A stretch of 64,000 nt of DNA, taken from the NCBI GenBank assembly GCA_914767715.1, contig OU612075.1:13764001-13828000 (forward strand), given 5' to 3'. Under the pieces are notes generated by a model. It made no database searches. It had not been told where the DNA came from and saw only the letters and a program-made list of their open reading frames with translations. Each line of letters begins with the position of its first letter. The first letter of the stretch is position 1. Both the position numbers and the translations under genes were made by a program. This DNA is from Membranipora membranacea. Lineage: Eukaryota; Bryozoa; Gymnolaemata; Cheilostomatida; Membraniporidae. Shown here one piece after another: positions 25,901 to 38,954 of this stretch.

Positions 25901-28589
25901 TGCAAAAGTGCGCATACCACTGCAAAACACAGGTATCTAGCTAAACACCATGAGTCTTGCGCTGTTTCAAGGCCTTCTCTAGTAAAACATTTTTATGACC
26001 GGCCCCAGCAGTGAATTTTGTCATTTTCGGTATTGTGACCTAATCATTATACTTTCTCTCTCGCATAGCCAGGGAGACTGCCAACTCTTCCTTGTTTCAC
26101 TATAACAATGGATGTTTCGTCAATCTCCTTCTTTACACTTTTTTACAATCTCCTACTTACACTCTAGGCCAAACAAGCGCGCGGAGATTTGCTTTCCAAT
26201 CAACACATCATCAGCATCGCAAAGTCGCAATTGTCAAGGCACTGACCGCCCCTTGTGTAAAATTTCACTACTTGAATTCACTACATTAAATGTTGCACAT
26301 CTTGCGCTATGGCCTCGGAGTTGCTCCTCGCCTACTGATAAGCATTCTAAAACACAAAAGCTATCCACAATCAAAACTTTATATCGTGTTACCCAATTTT
26401 GAGTTTTTACAAGTTACATGGAGGGATAAATGTATAACAGATTTGTCGGTGTGATTGAAGATGAAATTCATAAAATTTATATGGATTTGGATATGGATTA
26501 TGATGGCTCTACCCATGGTTAAACCCGACACTCATGTTGCAGCGCGTCAGGCCAACCCCGACAAGTTACGAGCATCTGAGCATAGTGCTACCTGAATATC
26601 TAGATTGTCTTCGATGAGTTGTCTCGCGATGTCTTTGCACTTGGAGTTCTTAGGCATATCTTGATCTGTTTGCCAATCTCTGAAGGCAGCGTGCGCAAAG
26701 GCGGCAGCTGGTGATGCCCCCACTACTGAATCTGTCGTCACAATGCCTACAGATTTACCTGTTGAGTACACAATATGAGATTGAAATGAAAATATTTGTC
26801 AAACATTCAGGGTGGAAAGCAGACCTGGAAATGTAATTAGCACATTTTAGCCAATACTATATGCTTAGACTGTAACTGGCTGTGGTTTCTACTTATGAAA
26901 ACACACACATTTATGTATCATATATGTATATTTGGTATAGTTTACACATTTTAATCCCACAGAAGTTCCCGTAATAAAACCCACCTCAATTCTATATGAA
27001 AAAACAATAATTAGTTGGAGTTGCCCTCTTACATGAACCGGAAAGGCAATCCACCAGCATAATTCTAGACATGAGTAAGGGGGTAGGGTTGTGAGTGTAA
27101 TGTGTAGTCAGAAGAACTTCTAACTTTATGAGAATCAAATCTCGCTGTAATAAAATAGTGCAGAGATTTGATGAACAACTCTCTTCCCCTAACATGTTTG
27201 AGTACCTGCCGCAAGTGCCCAGTCTAGTACAGAGGTAACTGTAGCGTTGGCTACCGAGTCGCAATCTGCTCTAAGCACCTTATCGTCCACTCCGATAGCC
27301 TCATACTTAGTCTTCACACCGGTGTGGTAGGCCGTACCGCTCGCTGCTGAGTCCACTGTCATCATGTCCGTGCAGTAGGTCTACAATCAGTAGTTTTATT
27401 CAATTAATCCACCCATGATTCCATGTATTACATTTGTTCCTCAATCTTCATTCACTGTCTTTTTAATTTAAAAGTCTACTCAGTATGGCAGATGTTGATT
27501 AGAATAGTGCATCCTTGATGTATGTGCTGACAATATGTGTATGAATCCTGACAGCACCTCAAGTCTCCATAAAACCCAATTGAAGTAAGTTCAGATAAGA
27601 AACCCTGTGACCCTTCATTGAATGTCTGTTCCCCTTCCCCACATGTGACAGAGTCTGAGATCCTAATGCCGAGGGTTTTTACCATTGATTATGTGGTAAA
27701 ACTGAACCTCTTTTTTTTATTTGTTAGTGGTTTATATATCTTCGTGCTCAAACACGGCCAGAATACTGGCATGCCATGAACACCAACAGCCTAATAAGCT
27801 GGTTGGGCTGAAGTTGAAAATGAAATGCTACTACCAGCAACCCGAACAGAGCCTCATCCCTTTAACCACATGGTATGTATCTACTGAATCTATGGCTAAT
27901 TCTTGTGCACCAATGATTCAAAAGGTGGTGAGGTTAGTATGAAGAGAGTATTTAGTTGGATTTGACTCTCAAATACTTATAAGTATAGCACACTCACCTT
28001 ACTATTACCAGAGTATGGAAATAAGTCCCAGGAAAGAGTGGCTTCTTCTCCCAGCATTCCTGGAGTTTTCTGTCCCTTGAGCACTCTGATGGCTGCAATC
28101 AGGGCATTTAGGTTTGGAACAGCAATACCATGTCCCTCAAAGTCAAGGAACTAGAGAGGTTTAGAGCTATTTTACAAAAATTCAAACAGGTGTGGGATGC
28201 CCCCACATAACTTGTAATGGACAAAAATGTTTATTGTTGCTAACCTGTCGTCGTTGTTACGCCCATTCCATCTCCAATGGCCAGCACTAGATTCTTAGCG
28301 ACACCAGTGTTTGGTTTCTTTAAGGCCTTAGCTAACTCATCCTCATTAATCCTCTTCCAAAAGTCACGATCTAAAAGCAGCGGTCAGCATAAAAATAGCA
28401 ATTCTTTATAAATATTGTTCTTTCCCAAGTGAGATATTTGTTTGGAAGAGTGATAGCCATGATGAACTGATGAATAAGGATATGCTAAGATTCATAGATA
28501 CAAGGATGATCACAGAACTTACCCCAGGTCTGCTGTTGACATGATGCAGCTTTGAGGGTGACCAACAGAAGAGCTGCCGCTAAATACAT
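22980..28589 (-). CDS. alkaline phosphatase, copy B (530 aa, GPI-type)
   Basis: Ten exons on the complement: 28523-28589, 28245-28370, 27998-28092, 27206-27380, 26592-26758, 25469-25570, 24993-25242, 24492-24653, 23996-24154 and 22980-23269. Their sizes and phases are identical to copy A. The protein starts [17 protein letters not shown] (signal peptide). It keeps [15 protein letters not shown] with the catalytic Ser, [23 protein letters not shown] and SETHGGEDV, and ends in a hydrophobic tail (ITGQS). Differences from its paralogues include Lys after the metal-binding Asp (Ile in A, Arg in C) and Gln for Glu after the His-His pair. Gly replaces the mammalian His before ASP, as in all three copies. 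The last intron contains a 406-base hAT-like element. No frameshift or stop is seen, so it should be functional. Confidence 0.93.
23353..23758. mobile_element. non-autonomous hAT-type element with 8-bp target-site duplication
   Basis: The terminal inverted repeats are CAGTGGCGTATATT (left) and CAGGGGCGTATATT (right, complement), 13 of 14 identical. They are flanked by the 8-bp direct repeat TGTGAGAG at 23345-23352 and 23759-23766. CAG-type termini with an 8-bp duplication are the hallmark of hAT transposition. At 406 bases with no transposase it is a MITE. It contains a tRNA-like segment (23397-23480) and a palindrome, ATCGGGCTGCGCCCGAT, near 23685. It lies in the last intron of copy B. Confidence 0.88.
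23397..23480 (+). other. tRNA-like segment with A and B boxes inside the hAT element
   Basis: TAGCTCAGTGTGTAGAGC matches the tRNA D-arm / A box and pairs GCTC with GAGC. GTGGGTTCGGATCCC matches the T-arm / B box and folds into a stem. The ends do not form a 7-bp acceptor stem, so this is a tRNA-derived (SINE-like) piece, not a tRNA gene. Confidence 0.65.
24357..24367. repeat. poly-G tract in an intron of copy B
   Basis: A run of about 11 G residues lies in the intron between the exons at 23996-24154 and 24492-24653. Length is liable to sequencing error. Confidence 0.6.
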
Positions 28590-29142
28590 ATTTGAACTGG
28601 ATATCTACAATAGCATGATTCAGTCACTAGGTTATCCTCAGGATTTAGTCACGATACCCTTAGCAGGGATTTATTTATAAGGTTTACAAGCCATGATAAT
28701 GGGTACAGTGACAATTTGGCCTTTTGCTTCCTGACATTGCATACTTGTGATCCTAATAGTTGTATCCAAACACAGCGCCTCACCATCAATATGTATATCC
28801 TACCGATAGATCCTGTCCGACATAGGAGACACCCTGAATTATGTGATGTTGATTTCACTCTCTTATTTAAACACCCAGAATCCCCAAAATCAAAATAGAG
28901 CTAGGAGCTACATTACATTAGTTTACAGTGTGGAAATTGTCCGAGGTTTCAATCTAAAATTTTACCTCAAACCTGTTATAATACAAGCAAAAAACGGCAC
29001 AGACCTTCATTCAGAATGATCTATGCGTAAACCTAACAAAACAGATGTAAAAAATTAAAATCAATTTATACACTGAAGAGCAATAACCACATAAATGTCC
29101 GTGTTTTGTAAATTTTGCTATTAACTCATGATGATAACTTAC

Positions 29143-29199
29143 CGTATCAGATGTTGGCTAAGAAATGATTGGTGCTTATCTTATCACACAAAGTCGTTA
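29143..29199 (-). promoter_or_regulatory. candidate non-coding first exon and promoter-proximal region of copy B
   Basis: On the complement, CTGATACG|GTAAGTT forms a donor about 554 bases upstream of the start codon. The preceding about 50 bases are conserved with 19694-19750 of copy A (AAGCACCAATCATTTCTTAGCCA, GATAAG). No equivalent was found upstream of copy C. Confidence 0.45.
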
Positions 29200-30827
29200 A
29201 TGAGAAACACTGTTATCAATCAGGGGTGGACGATCGTGATCTTGCCCTGATCTCTATATATTGCCCCCACAAGCCACAAAGCCTGCATTCCCATAGCTCT
29301 CGCATAGCACAAAACATGGAAATCGGATGCCCAGTTATAACAATGTCAAATATATGTATATATATTTAATTATATAAGGGAATATACCAATCATTATTGT
29401 TATAGCGATGTTGAATACTGTATGTATATAAATTCTGTATGTACTCTGTTATGTTATCTGTGTAGCCTTGTCACTCTGCTATTTTTTTGTTTTTGGGTAC
29501 CCCCCAAAACAAAAAAGCAATCCTGAATACTAACAAACAGAACTATATACCCATTCAATAATATTCCTCCTTACTCATGAACATCTTGAGGGGGTCTCAC
29601 TTGATGGTATACACTCCTGCACTGTGCTCAGCGGTACTTTTATCAGGGTTTATTTGCTGTTGATCGTGTCATCATATCTTGGTTTGCTCATGTTCCATTG
29701 AACTAAGATCTTACATGGTCGAACTTTAATTGTCCAAACACTATGATAAGAAAACCCTATCTATATTAGAGCCCCTTGATTAGAGCTGCTACGATTAAAA
29801 TGATATTAAGAATGTACTGATCATCTCATCTCATCATGATAAAGTTGAATGAAAGATTAAGTTAAAATTGTAAATGTCTTAGACATTTTCATATACTAAA
29901 CTATCAGATTAACAATTTTTAGCATCCTAATTTGCTGAAGTATTGATTTCTAAAATGCATAACTGGTTGATAATTTAAGACAGATGTCCAGCAGTGTCCT
30001 GTATAAGAACATGCACTATTGACTAAATACAAACAAAACACAAGATAATTCAGGGTCACAAAAAGGATACAAAACACCAGGGTCCTGTAGAAAAACCTGA
30101 AAGTTTCACTATCAGCACAACAGCAGTATGCACCCAGCCAGCTATAAATACCCTGTACAATAGGACATATATCCCTACTAGATGATTTTCCCGTATTTCA
30201 TGTAGTGCAATAGTAATGGTGCCCCAAAATTATTTCTCTGATCACACATAATAATGATGATGATACAGTCTATGTTCTTCCCCTCCTTCAAGTGAAATCT
30301 TTACATATCCTATTACCAGGGAGGGTGAGATATACCTCCCACGCTCCCTGCTATTACCACTATACAATCCCCACTGGATGTAGAGGGGTGGGTGTTGTGT
30401 GACTCAGAAATCACAGATACGGATGATCAACAGCTTGAAAGCGGTTTTACATTGGAACCAAAGGAAATACCTAATATCAATCTTGCCTTACATAACCAAA
30501 ATAATGTATATAAACAATACCTTTAATTAGAACGATTCTGCATTGTCAGATTCTGAAATAAATATTAATTATTTGTTACTTTGCCTAGAATTGGCAGAGG
30601 TAGTAGTAGTATTTTGTATTTATTTAGTATTTTTATTTATATGCTGTAAGTATTTAATTATGTTATCTTAAATCTTAAGATCTGTTTGAAAATACCATGT
30701 CATATACATAGATTGTGACAAACAATATGTTGACATGAAATTATGTAAAAAAAATAAAAATCTCCTAAAAGTTTGAAATACAAAATATTGAGTAGTTGGC
30801 AATTTAAAGAAAATAATAATACTAGTT

Positions 30828-33800
30828 CTATAACTGGCCAGCGATCACAGCCATTGTGACCATTAGTACAGTCGACAGCAGGTTAACTGTTGCTGAGCTC
30901 GTATCTTGGTTGATATCTGAGTTTGTTCTGGTAATAGCAGGAGCCTGTTGATTGCAGTGATCTTTGTTGGCTCCAATACAAGCGGCGTAAGCCATGCCAT
31001 GTGCAATAAAAGTCTGCTCATGAACGCCTGTGAATAAGTGTGACATCGGTCCAGAGGCGAATATCTGAACATCTTCTCCGCCATGTGTCTCTGATTTAAG
31101 GGGGATAGCTGATTGGTAGACTCGGTCTTGTTCTATAGAAGTAAGAACTATCATGAGTTCTTTGTGCTCGCTACATTTGCACCAAGGTTGCACTAATGAT
31201 TCAGAACCGCCTATTCGGAGTTGCCCCCCACTGGTCACGCTGCAGGCACGTGGCATGACTGGTGGATGGGGGAGCAACTAGAATGCAGGCAAACTGGATC
31301 AACCTTGATCTACTTGTGTAAAATTAAAACATATACGTAGGATATAAAAACTAAAGCAGGATCAATGATAATGTACAAGCCATATGACGGGTTTCGAGAA
31401 GAAGGTTTGCTAGGGAATGAGTAACTCTCATATTTCACCACTACCATTTAATACATACCATAGTACTCTGCTGTGAAGTTTGGTCTGACTGAGGCATCAA
31501 CGAAACCTGGCCCGTTACCGTAGGACAGAATTGTGAAACTGTTACCACTCAGATCAGTTGTATCTTTTGCAGTGCTGTTAGCAACCGAAAGTATGCTCTG
31601 TCCCCTCAATGTATAACCTGAATAATATTTAGGACAGCATATGAATGAACAGTGCCAGCAGTATGCGGAGAGATACCATATTACTCAACGGTTAAGTTTT
31701 GTTGAACAGAAGCGCTCATATAGCCTGGTCTATGTCTATAAGAGTAGTGACCCGCAATCATGAGGATCTCACGTATAGTGAGATTTACAACAAGGATTGC
31801 TGCCTGTGAAATGATTAAGACTGCTGCGAAGCTTCTTTGATTCTGATGACTAGATAAGTTTGACGATGTACACTTTCGCAGTCAGCATGGCTTCTGTGGC
31901 ACTTTTTCTTCTTCTATATACGAGGTCTTATTTGACCGCCCGATTTAACATGCCCCCTTATGCTAAGATGGCTTTTGTCGGGTAGGTAACCATACCCATA
32001 CCCTTGCCCTTGCAATCATACTAATGTCTTGTGCTCTATCTCTTATCTCACCTCCAAAACTGAATGCGTGGCTGTGATCAGCGCTGACGACTACCAGCGT
32101 ATCATCAGTCGATGTCATCTCCATCACTTTGGCAACAGCATTATCAAATTCTAGACCCTCCTCAAGAGCTTTTCTTGCTCGATTCTCGTGATGGCCTCTG
32201 TCTATGTTTGCGCCTGTAGAATAAGTGTGTTGTTGTTGATATCAGAAACAAAGCATGTGATTTATATTTTCTATTAGCTGTGACTTCTTTAACTGCAGGT
32301 TGAAAGAACTGGTTCACACCGAAAGTGTGTAAAGAACAAGAACAGAGAACCCTCATTACAATGTAGGATACATACAACCGCAGAAGTTGCCAAGAACAAT
32401 TTACCCTTTGTATCTGATAATGGTAAGACCTCCATTTTCATTTACTGCGAATTTTATTTCTAGACGATCACTAAGTAGCTCGTTGTTTGCAGTGTAAGGT
32501 ATAGCTTATCAGTGAGCTTTCCCTTCTAGAGCAAAGGAGGCTTTGTTCCAGTCCCAACTTTTGCTTACCTTCCACAAAGAGGTAGAAGCCGTTTGGATTT
32601 TTGCTGAGTATAGATATAGCTTTCTCAACCATTTCAGTCAGTGAAGGTTCTGTCTTGTTAATTTTTCTATCTACCTCTTCCTGCATTCTTTCTCTTTCAA
32701 ACAATCCAAACAGATAATCTGTATTCTCAGCAGTGACCGTGTCAAATTCATCCATCGTCTCCACATACTTTGCTCGGCCAAATCTGTTCTCGATCATATC
32801 CTGCTCTCTAAGCCACTCCTAAAATCAAACAACACGGATCTCTGAGATTGACTCGAATTATCATAGTATCGAATTTGTGTGTGGACCAAGTTGGAAAAAT
32901 AAGTGTTCTACAGTAGTAAATGATAGCTTTTAGTATAGATAGTTTTGAGGTGACTAAATATAATATATATTGTTAGCTAAAACTTTGTTTTGGCGCGCCG
33001 AGATGAGAGAATATATATTAAGAGAGAGAGTGAATGTTAGCTAGAATAAGAATTCTATTTCAAGCATGCACAAAATGGGCGAACTTTTTATTCCGCCAAT
33101 TACTTAGGGTAAGGCTCTTTGCAGTCATGGTTCTGGTTGGTGAGGAGGCTGATTAAAGGCTCTAGGCCAAATCAGCATAAGAAATTTTTCACGCTGCAGA
33201 TCTTTGTACTCAATTGTCACATCTCATAAGTTCAAACCGATCAATAAACATTTTCATAGAAAAAGGACTACAAACCTGGACCAGATTCCTGTCGTCTCTT
33301 CTTCTACCATCATCATCCTCTTCACGATCTTTGGTTCCTTTAGGAAAGAAGTACTTTCTCCCACCTCCAAGGACCACCTACACAATGATATAAGGATAAA
33401 TTTATATACATATACAGACTTGCCAACCTAATTTTTCCAAAATGAGTACAAAAATTTGCAAAATGCTTAAAAATGCTTACAAAACTCCAGGGTGCCTCAA
33501 ATGACCAGAAAACGCCCAAAAAAATTGTTCGCGCTACGCGCCAATAATGCTATTATCACAGTAAGTAGTCCTTAGTAGCGTAGGAGTGCAGATCACTCAA
33601 CATTAGTCTTTTTCCCTTTGCGTTGTAAGGTGCAATCTGCTAATAATAAATGAGAAGTTGTTTGTAACCTAGCCTGTCTGGACAAGACAGGCTATTTGAA
33701 ACCCTGTTTGCCCATTCTCTCTGGTTTGCCCTTGAAACACTGGGGCAGGAGATCTGAGTTATCTCACCCCAAAAAGGAGGTAGACAACTTTGTTACTCTG

Positions 33801-36691
33801 ATTAAAGAAAAGTTGAAGTTGGCAGAACCACCATATTCTACAATGGATTACTAGTTATGTTGTGTCTCGTTGAAGAAAAGTTGCAACTTGGCTCATGCAA
33901 AACTTGGACAGGTAAAAAGTAAACTGTAAATCAACATCATGGTTTTCTGCAGCCAATACCAGATTTTTAGACTATTATTTAACCATGACAACCAAGTAAA
34001 CACTAAAGATAAAAGATGCGTTTTTGATTGCCTAATTAGATCAACAGGCGTTTGGAAAACCATAAATGAGTACAACTAGCGTTTGGCGTTTAAAATTCAA
34101 TTAGTGTCAAATAAGCGTTTACAAACGCTTTATGCGTACAGGTTGGCAAGTATGACATATAGGAACGCATGATTTGTGTCTTCCCTGGTACGGGTCTCAC
34201 ATTTATGTGCATGTGTATGATTGTGTATGTGCATGTGTATGTTGGCGTGAGTGTGCATGTTTATGTTTGTGTCTGTGTGCGTGTGTAGATGTGTGTGAGT
34301 GTGCACGTGTACGCACTTAGTCATATAAATGAAGAAGATAAAACTTGATCTGGGTAGGCCTGTTTACGCAGTCGTTGCAAAGCTACCAGTAGAGAAGGAT
34401 AAATTCCAAAACGGGCGAACTGAATAATACTTGATTAAGTATATCTTGACACTACACAATATGAGAATCTGAGCATAACCTTACCTGGATATCCAGATTG
34501 TCTTCGATGAGTTGTCTGGCGATGTCCTTGCATGTTGAATTTTCAGGCATATCTTTATCTGATTGCCAATCTCTGAAGGCAGCATGAGCAAAAGCGGCAG
34601 CAGGTGATGCTCCCACAACATTGTCTGTCGTCACAATGCCTACTGATTTACCTGTCAAATACAAAATGTAATTATAATTGGTTGAGCTCATGTAAATTTG
34701 ATAGTTAGACACATTGAATCATTTTACTTAGAGATTGAAAAAATTTGCTACAGCATTTTCTCCCTCACCCTAGGACCTGTGCCACCTGTTTATATTAAAT
34801 GATCATATCATATCAACCTGGACATTCAGTTCAGTTGTAGTTGGTTGAGAGTAATATATTCATGGAGATGGCATATTATGTAAAAACTTTATGTCATCAT
34901 CTCCGAGTTCCCATATTGATAGCTATTATTCCTAATGATTTTGAGTGCACAGTGCCACAGAAATGTGCCTAGAACTGATCTATCAGTGCCAATGCATCAT
35001 TCTAAGCAAATTAGTTCAAACACACTCTAAATTTGACAGTTTACCTTACAAAGATTTCAAATCAGTGATATTTAGGAGATTGCATTACAGCGCATCATCA
35101 TTATGTTAATAGGGAGGTCATCTTATATTAAAAACAGGATGTTTTGGTGGAAAACGATTACTTTGCAGAAAACTTCTGGCAGAGGTCACAAAGAGTTGAT
35201 TTAACCTTCAGGCTCTAAGGATTTGCGTAGGAACTCTTAAGGCAATTAACATAATTTGTTGGAAAATCATTATGATTCAGCTATTGTTTCAGCATTTTCT
35301 GTAGAAACCAAACATGGCTTTATTCCGACTTGATGTGTGTGGAGTTTCTTAGCAAATTTGTTTTGATGCAGGGATATGCTTGAGAAATTGTAAAGCTCAG
35401 CATTTTGAGTGATTTGGCACCATCTGTGATTTAGAATTTAGTTCTTTTTTGTTATTATATAGTGCTTAGTTTCAAAAGACAACTCTCTTTCTCTGTTAGT
35501 TATCAGTACAAATTTACCTGCTGCAAGTGCCCAGTCTAGTACAGAGGTAACTGTAGCGTTGGCTACAGAGTCACAGTCTTCCCTTATCACTCTGTCGTCC
35601 ACTCCGATAGCCTCATACTTAGTCTTCACTCCTGAGTGGTAGGCTGTACCACTGGCTCCTGAGTCCACAGTCATCATGTCTGTGCAATATGTCTGTAATC
35701 AACCATTAGTAAAAGTTATTTCATCTTTATTTTTTTATGCCCCCAACTTACAATCATAGCTCTTTAATATTAAAATCTTCTTAGTAAACAGAAAGTAACA
35801 AAAGCCTTGCAACCTTGACGTACGCACTGTTAGGACCAAAAATAAAAAAGGCCGAGTTTTACTTATCTTACGCTGTAAAACCTGTGCGCCCCTTTAAGTG
35901 ATCCTATTATCACATGACAGATATGTGTCGGTAAGTATACAGTAAACTATCTACAGATTGATGCTTTAACCTCATGCTGAGTTGAGAATAAAGTTTGCCT
36001 AAAACCTTTATTGAGTACACACATACCTTACTATTACCGGTGTATGGGAATAAGTCCCAGGTAAGAGTAGCTTCTTCTCCAATCATTCCTGGTGTTTTCT
36101 GTCCCTTGTAAATTCTCATCGCTACAATTAAGACATTTATATTTACTAATCTTTCAAGCTGAACAAAGATCTGGGCACTATTGTCACTGAAAGTCTAGGA
36201 GCAAATTAAATATCAGCAATGATACAAAGATTTAATTGCAGATACATAGACATATCAACATTTTATGGGTACTGGAGAGATCAAAGTTTTCTTGTTTACC
36301 TGTTGTTGTGGTTACGCCCATTCCATCTCCAAGAGCCATCACTAGATTCTTAGCGACACCAGTGTTTGGTTTCTTTAAGGCTTTAGCTAACTCATCCTCA
36401 TTTACTGCCTTCCAATAGTCCCGATCTAAAGCAGATTTCACGTTGTAGATCAATATACATATTATATATCTATCCATATGCGCAAATCAATGTATCTTGG
36501 GTAGAGAGTAGTTCGGAGATTGATGGCAATAGTCATGGTGGGCTGATTAATTTATCATGCCAGACTGATAAGGAAATCTTGGTGTGCTAGGATTAATTGA
36601 TACGAGGTTGATCACAGAACTTACCCCATGTCTGCTGTTGACATGATGCAGCTGTGAGCATGACCAGCAGGAGAGCTGCCGATAAATACAT
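30828..36691 (-). CDS. alkaline phosphatase, copy C (535 aa, GPI-type)
   Basis: Ten exons on the complement: 36625-36691, 36300-36425, 36027-36121, 35518-35692, 34485-34651, 33276-33377, 32569-32818, 32052-32213, 31459-31617 and 30828-31132. They total 1,608 bases, in frame throughout. Residues 1-17 ([17 protein letters not shown]) are a signal peptide. Asp 56 lies in GDGMG, the catalytic Ser 107 in [10 protein letters not shown], Ser 170 in GASP, Glu 327 / Asp 332 / His 336 in [12 protein letters not shown], 373-376 in ADHSHAF and His 451 in SETHGGEDV. The last about 20 residues are hydrophobic ([17 protein letters not shown]), fitting a GPI signal. Length is close to the 524-535 aa of vertebrate enzymes. 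It is the most diverged of the three copies, with a longer tail. The intron between 33377 and 34485 holds a hAT-like element. It is the first of the tandem genes in transcription order. Confidence 0.94.
33415..34154. mobile_element. non-autonomous hAT-like element in an intron of copy C
   Basis: The termini CAGACTTGCCAACCT (left) and CATACTTGCCAACCT (right, complement) differ at one position. The direct repeat ACATATA flanks both ends (33408-33414 and 34155-34161). The element is 740 bases long and has no transposase frame. An internal hairpin, AGCCTGTCT / AGACAGGCT, lies near 33670-33690. The 7-8 bp duplication and CAG-type end suggest hAT. Confidence 0.78.
34203..34315. repeat. degenerate (TG)n / alternating purine-pyrimidine tract
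   Basis: About 110 bases of TGTGTATGTGCATGTG-type sequence lie in an intron of copy C, just outside the hAT-like element. Such tracts can adopt Z-DNA. Confidence 0.7.
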
Positions 36692-38194
36692 TTTTTAACT
36701 TGATGTCTACAAAATATGATTTGACAGGGTGTACCATAAGTTAACCATAGCATGAGGTCATCATACCAATTAAGTGTATTTCATTCCATTAGAACTTAAG
36801 GCTGGATAACCTAGTTATCTAAGTCGGAAAGAACAAAATAAATTGACATGGCAAGCAACGCAAGTAGAACCCATAACAACAACCATGAAATTTTCACCAT
36901 CATTGTATTATAAATGACACTTCTATAGATCCTGTCAGATAACTGTATCACTTTAGATTTGGGAACGTTTGTGTGATCAATGTCACATCAATATAATGAT
37001 TTAACCTTGTGACCAACGCACTGTGCTCTGTGCTCTGAGCCTTGGGAACACCAGATACTAACAATTAGTAGGTAAATAGGTATTAAGTTATAAAGGATTC
37101 AATTGCCTTGTAGTGTCGATTGCTACACAAAAGGCAAATTTAAATTTTCAGGGAACTTTTTTTCCCCTTTTGTGAACCTCGGAGGCCTCAATCTAATTCT
37201 TTCCCTCACCCCTGTAATGAAAATGGCACACCTCTACCTGGCTATACAATTGGTCAGAAAACGTCTGCGAGTAAGCCATCAACGCTAAATGTAAAATAGT
37301 GAAAAACTCAAATATGCAAATAAGTTTTGAGAGCATAAAAGTTATTACAGTCCGTATTATGTTAATTTTGCCAATCACTGAAGATTGTCTACTTTCCCTA
37401 TTGCCGATTAGCAAAGGAGTAGTTTGTAGTTGTAATATCACACAAGTTATAGTCAGTGGCTTGTGGTCCTTAATTGGCCTTGATCTCGACAAATAGTCCC
37501 AACCTCCCTACAAACCTGTGCTCCCATAGTCTGTTGCACCAACACCAACACATATGACCAGATTGCACAAAAAAGTACAGTATACATTTATATACAAGTA
37601 GCTGGTTGTGGCTCTTAATATTAATCTTAATCTTTGTTTTGAACCTGCATCACTAGCTGGCTGTATGCCATCAATAGACGAATCCCGTAAGATTAATTGA
37701 CGTGGAAAGGCTAAAGAAAATACTACCAACTCCTGGATTAGTGTATAAATTCTCCTAGACATTTCATGGTTTATTTGATAATGCACTCATTGCACCGTGC
37801 TCAAACCTTTTTCTCTGTTTTGTTTTGCTATAGTATATAGATGGGTGTGCCGATCATGATCAAATAAGCTGATCTGTGAGGTTTGGGCTGTGAAAATAAC
37901 TAGATGATTGCTAATATAATAATACTCAAAAGTTCTGAAAAGTCACGTTTAGAGCAGTAGCGATAAAACTTTGGCCATATAAGATGTAATGTGCTGTAAT
38001 AACTTTAATCGAACGCATCTCAAGATAGCTCGGGTTCACTAAAATGTTATCAAGAACGGAAGCCGGGTCAAGAACCTGATTTTCTGTCTTGTAGTATGAG
38101 CTGAAACTGCCACTACCACTTCAACAGTTACAGCAGTATGAAATTAGAGAGAAATTTCAGTACAGTTTTTCATTGTGTCGTTAATCATTTAGAT
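36692..38194. other. upstream region of copy C, no gene recognised
   Basis: It should contain the promoter of copy C. No first exon like those of copies A and B was found. Short frames here lack recognisable motifs. Confidence 0.4.
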
Positions 38195-38946
38195 CATGGG
38201 TGGGCAACCTTTTTATAAAAAAGGCCTCATTTTACGAAGTCTCAACTCAAAAGGCCGCAACATATCTTTCAAGCTTGAATTTGGAACAGGTGTAACAATT
38301 TTGGCAATTCTTTTGTGTAAATTATAAACTATAAACTGTAATAATATTATTTTGCAAGAAATATCATCTTAACAAAATTACTGGTTTATCGAATCTTCTG
38401 ATGTTTTGTGGTGTCATATTTCTCATGAGTTGATTTGGTTATGTATACATGATCATACCCCTTTGTATCATGTGTATGGCATAGGGCAGGGTGGGTGCGG
38501 GAGGGGTGCTTTTGTGAAATAAGAGGTACGAATCTGGAAATTTTTAGCCAAAATGCAGCAACACTCTTGTAACATGTTGATACAATTTTGCCTTTCTTGT
38601 TCAAAATGACAGTTTTGCAAAATAATAATTAATATAGTATTATACAACTTTGTGATTTCAACATCCAGAGGCCACTGTTCTGGTTTAATTTGAAAATAAA
38701 GCACTTGAAAATATTTTTGTGTAGAATAACTTGGGAAGCGAAGCTACATGCATAGTACAGAATGGCCACCATTTTTTGAAATGAATATTGTGCTATCAGA
38801 GCGCTATGTAAACTTGGTATCCACATAACAAAGCGGGAAATAAAATTAATGAGTAAAAACTTTTATAGGCAAAAGGCCACAATTAGGCCGCAAAATATTA
38901 CCAATTAGGCCGCACTGGCAAAAAGGCCGCACGTTGCCCACAGCTG
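38195..38946. mobile_element. non-autonomous hAT-type element with 8-bp target-site duplication
   Basis: The left end CATGGGTGGGCAAC and right end (complement) CAGCTGTGGGCAAC share the inner GTGGGCAAC. The 8-bp direct repeat ATTTAGAT lies at 38187-38194 and 38947-38954. AAGGCCGCA-type subterminal repeats occur at both ends (38222-38260 and 38870-38930). The 752 bases carry no transposase; the small frames inside are not coding. The CAGNGGTGGGCAA-like terminus is typical of the hAT superfamily. Confidence 0.87.
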
Positions 38947-38954
38947 ATTTAGAT

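Noticed and set aside
34130-34324. His/Thr-rich open frame on the minus strand
   Set aside because: Produced by the TG/CA-rich tract; no other coding sign.
38386-38826. Overlapping minus-strand frames
   Set aside because: They lie wholly inside the hAT-type element, overlap one another in different frames and show no transposase motif.
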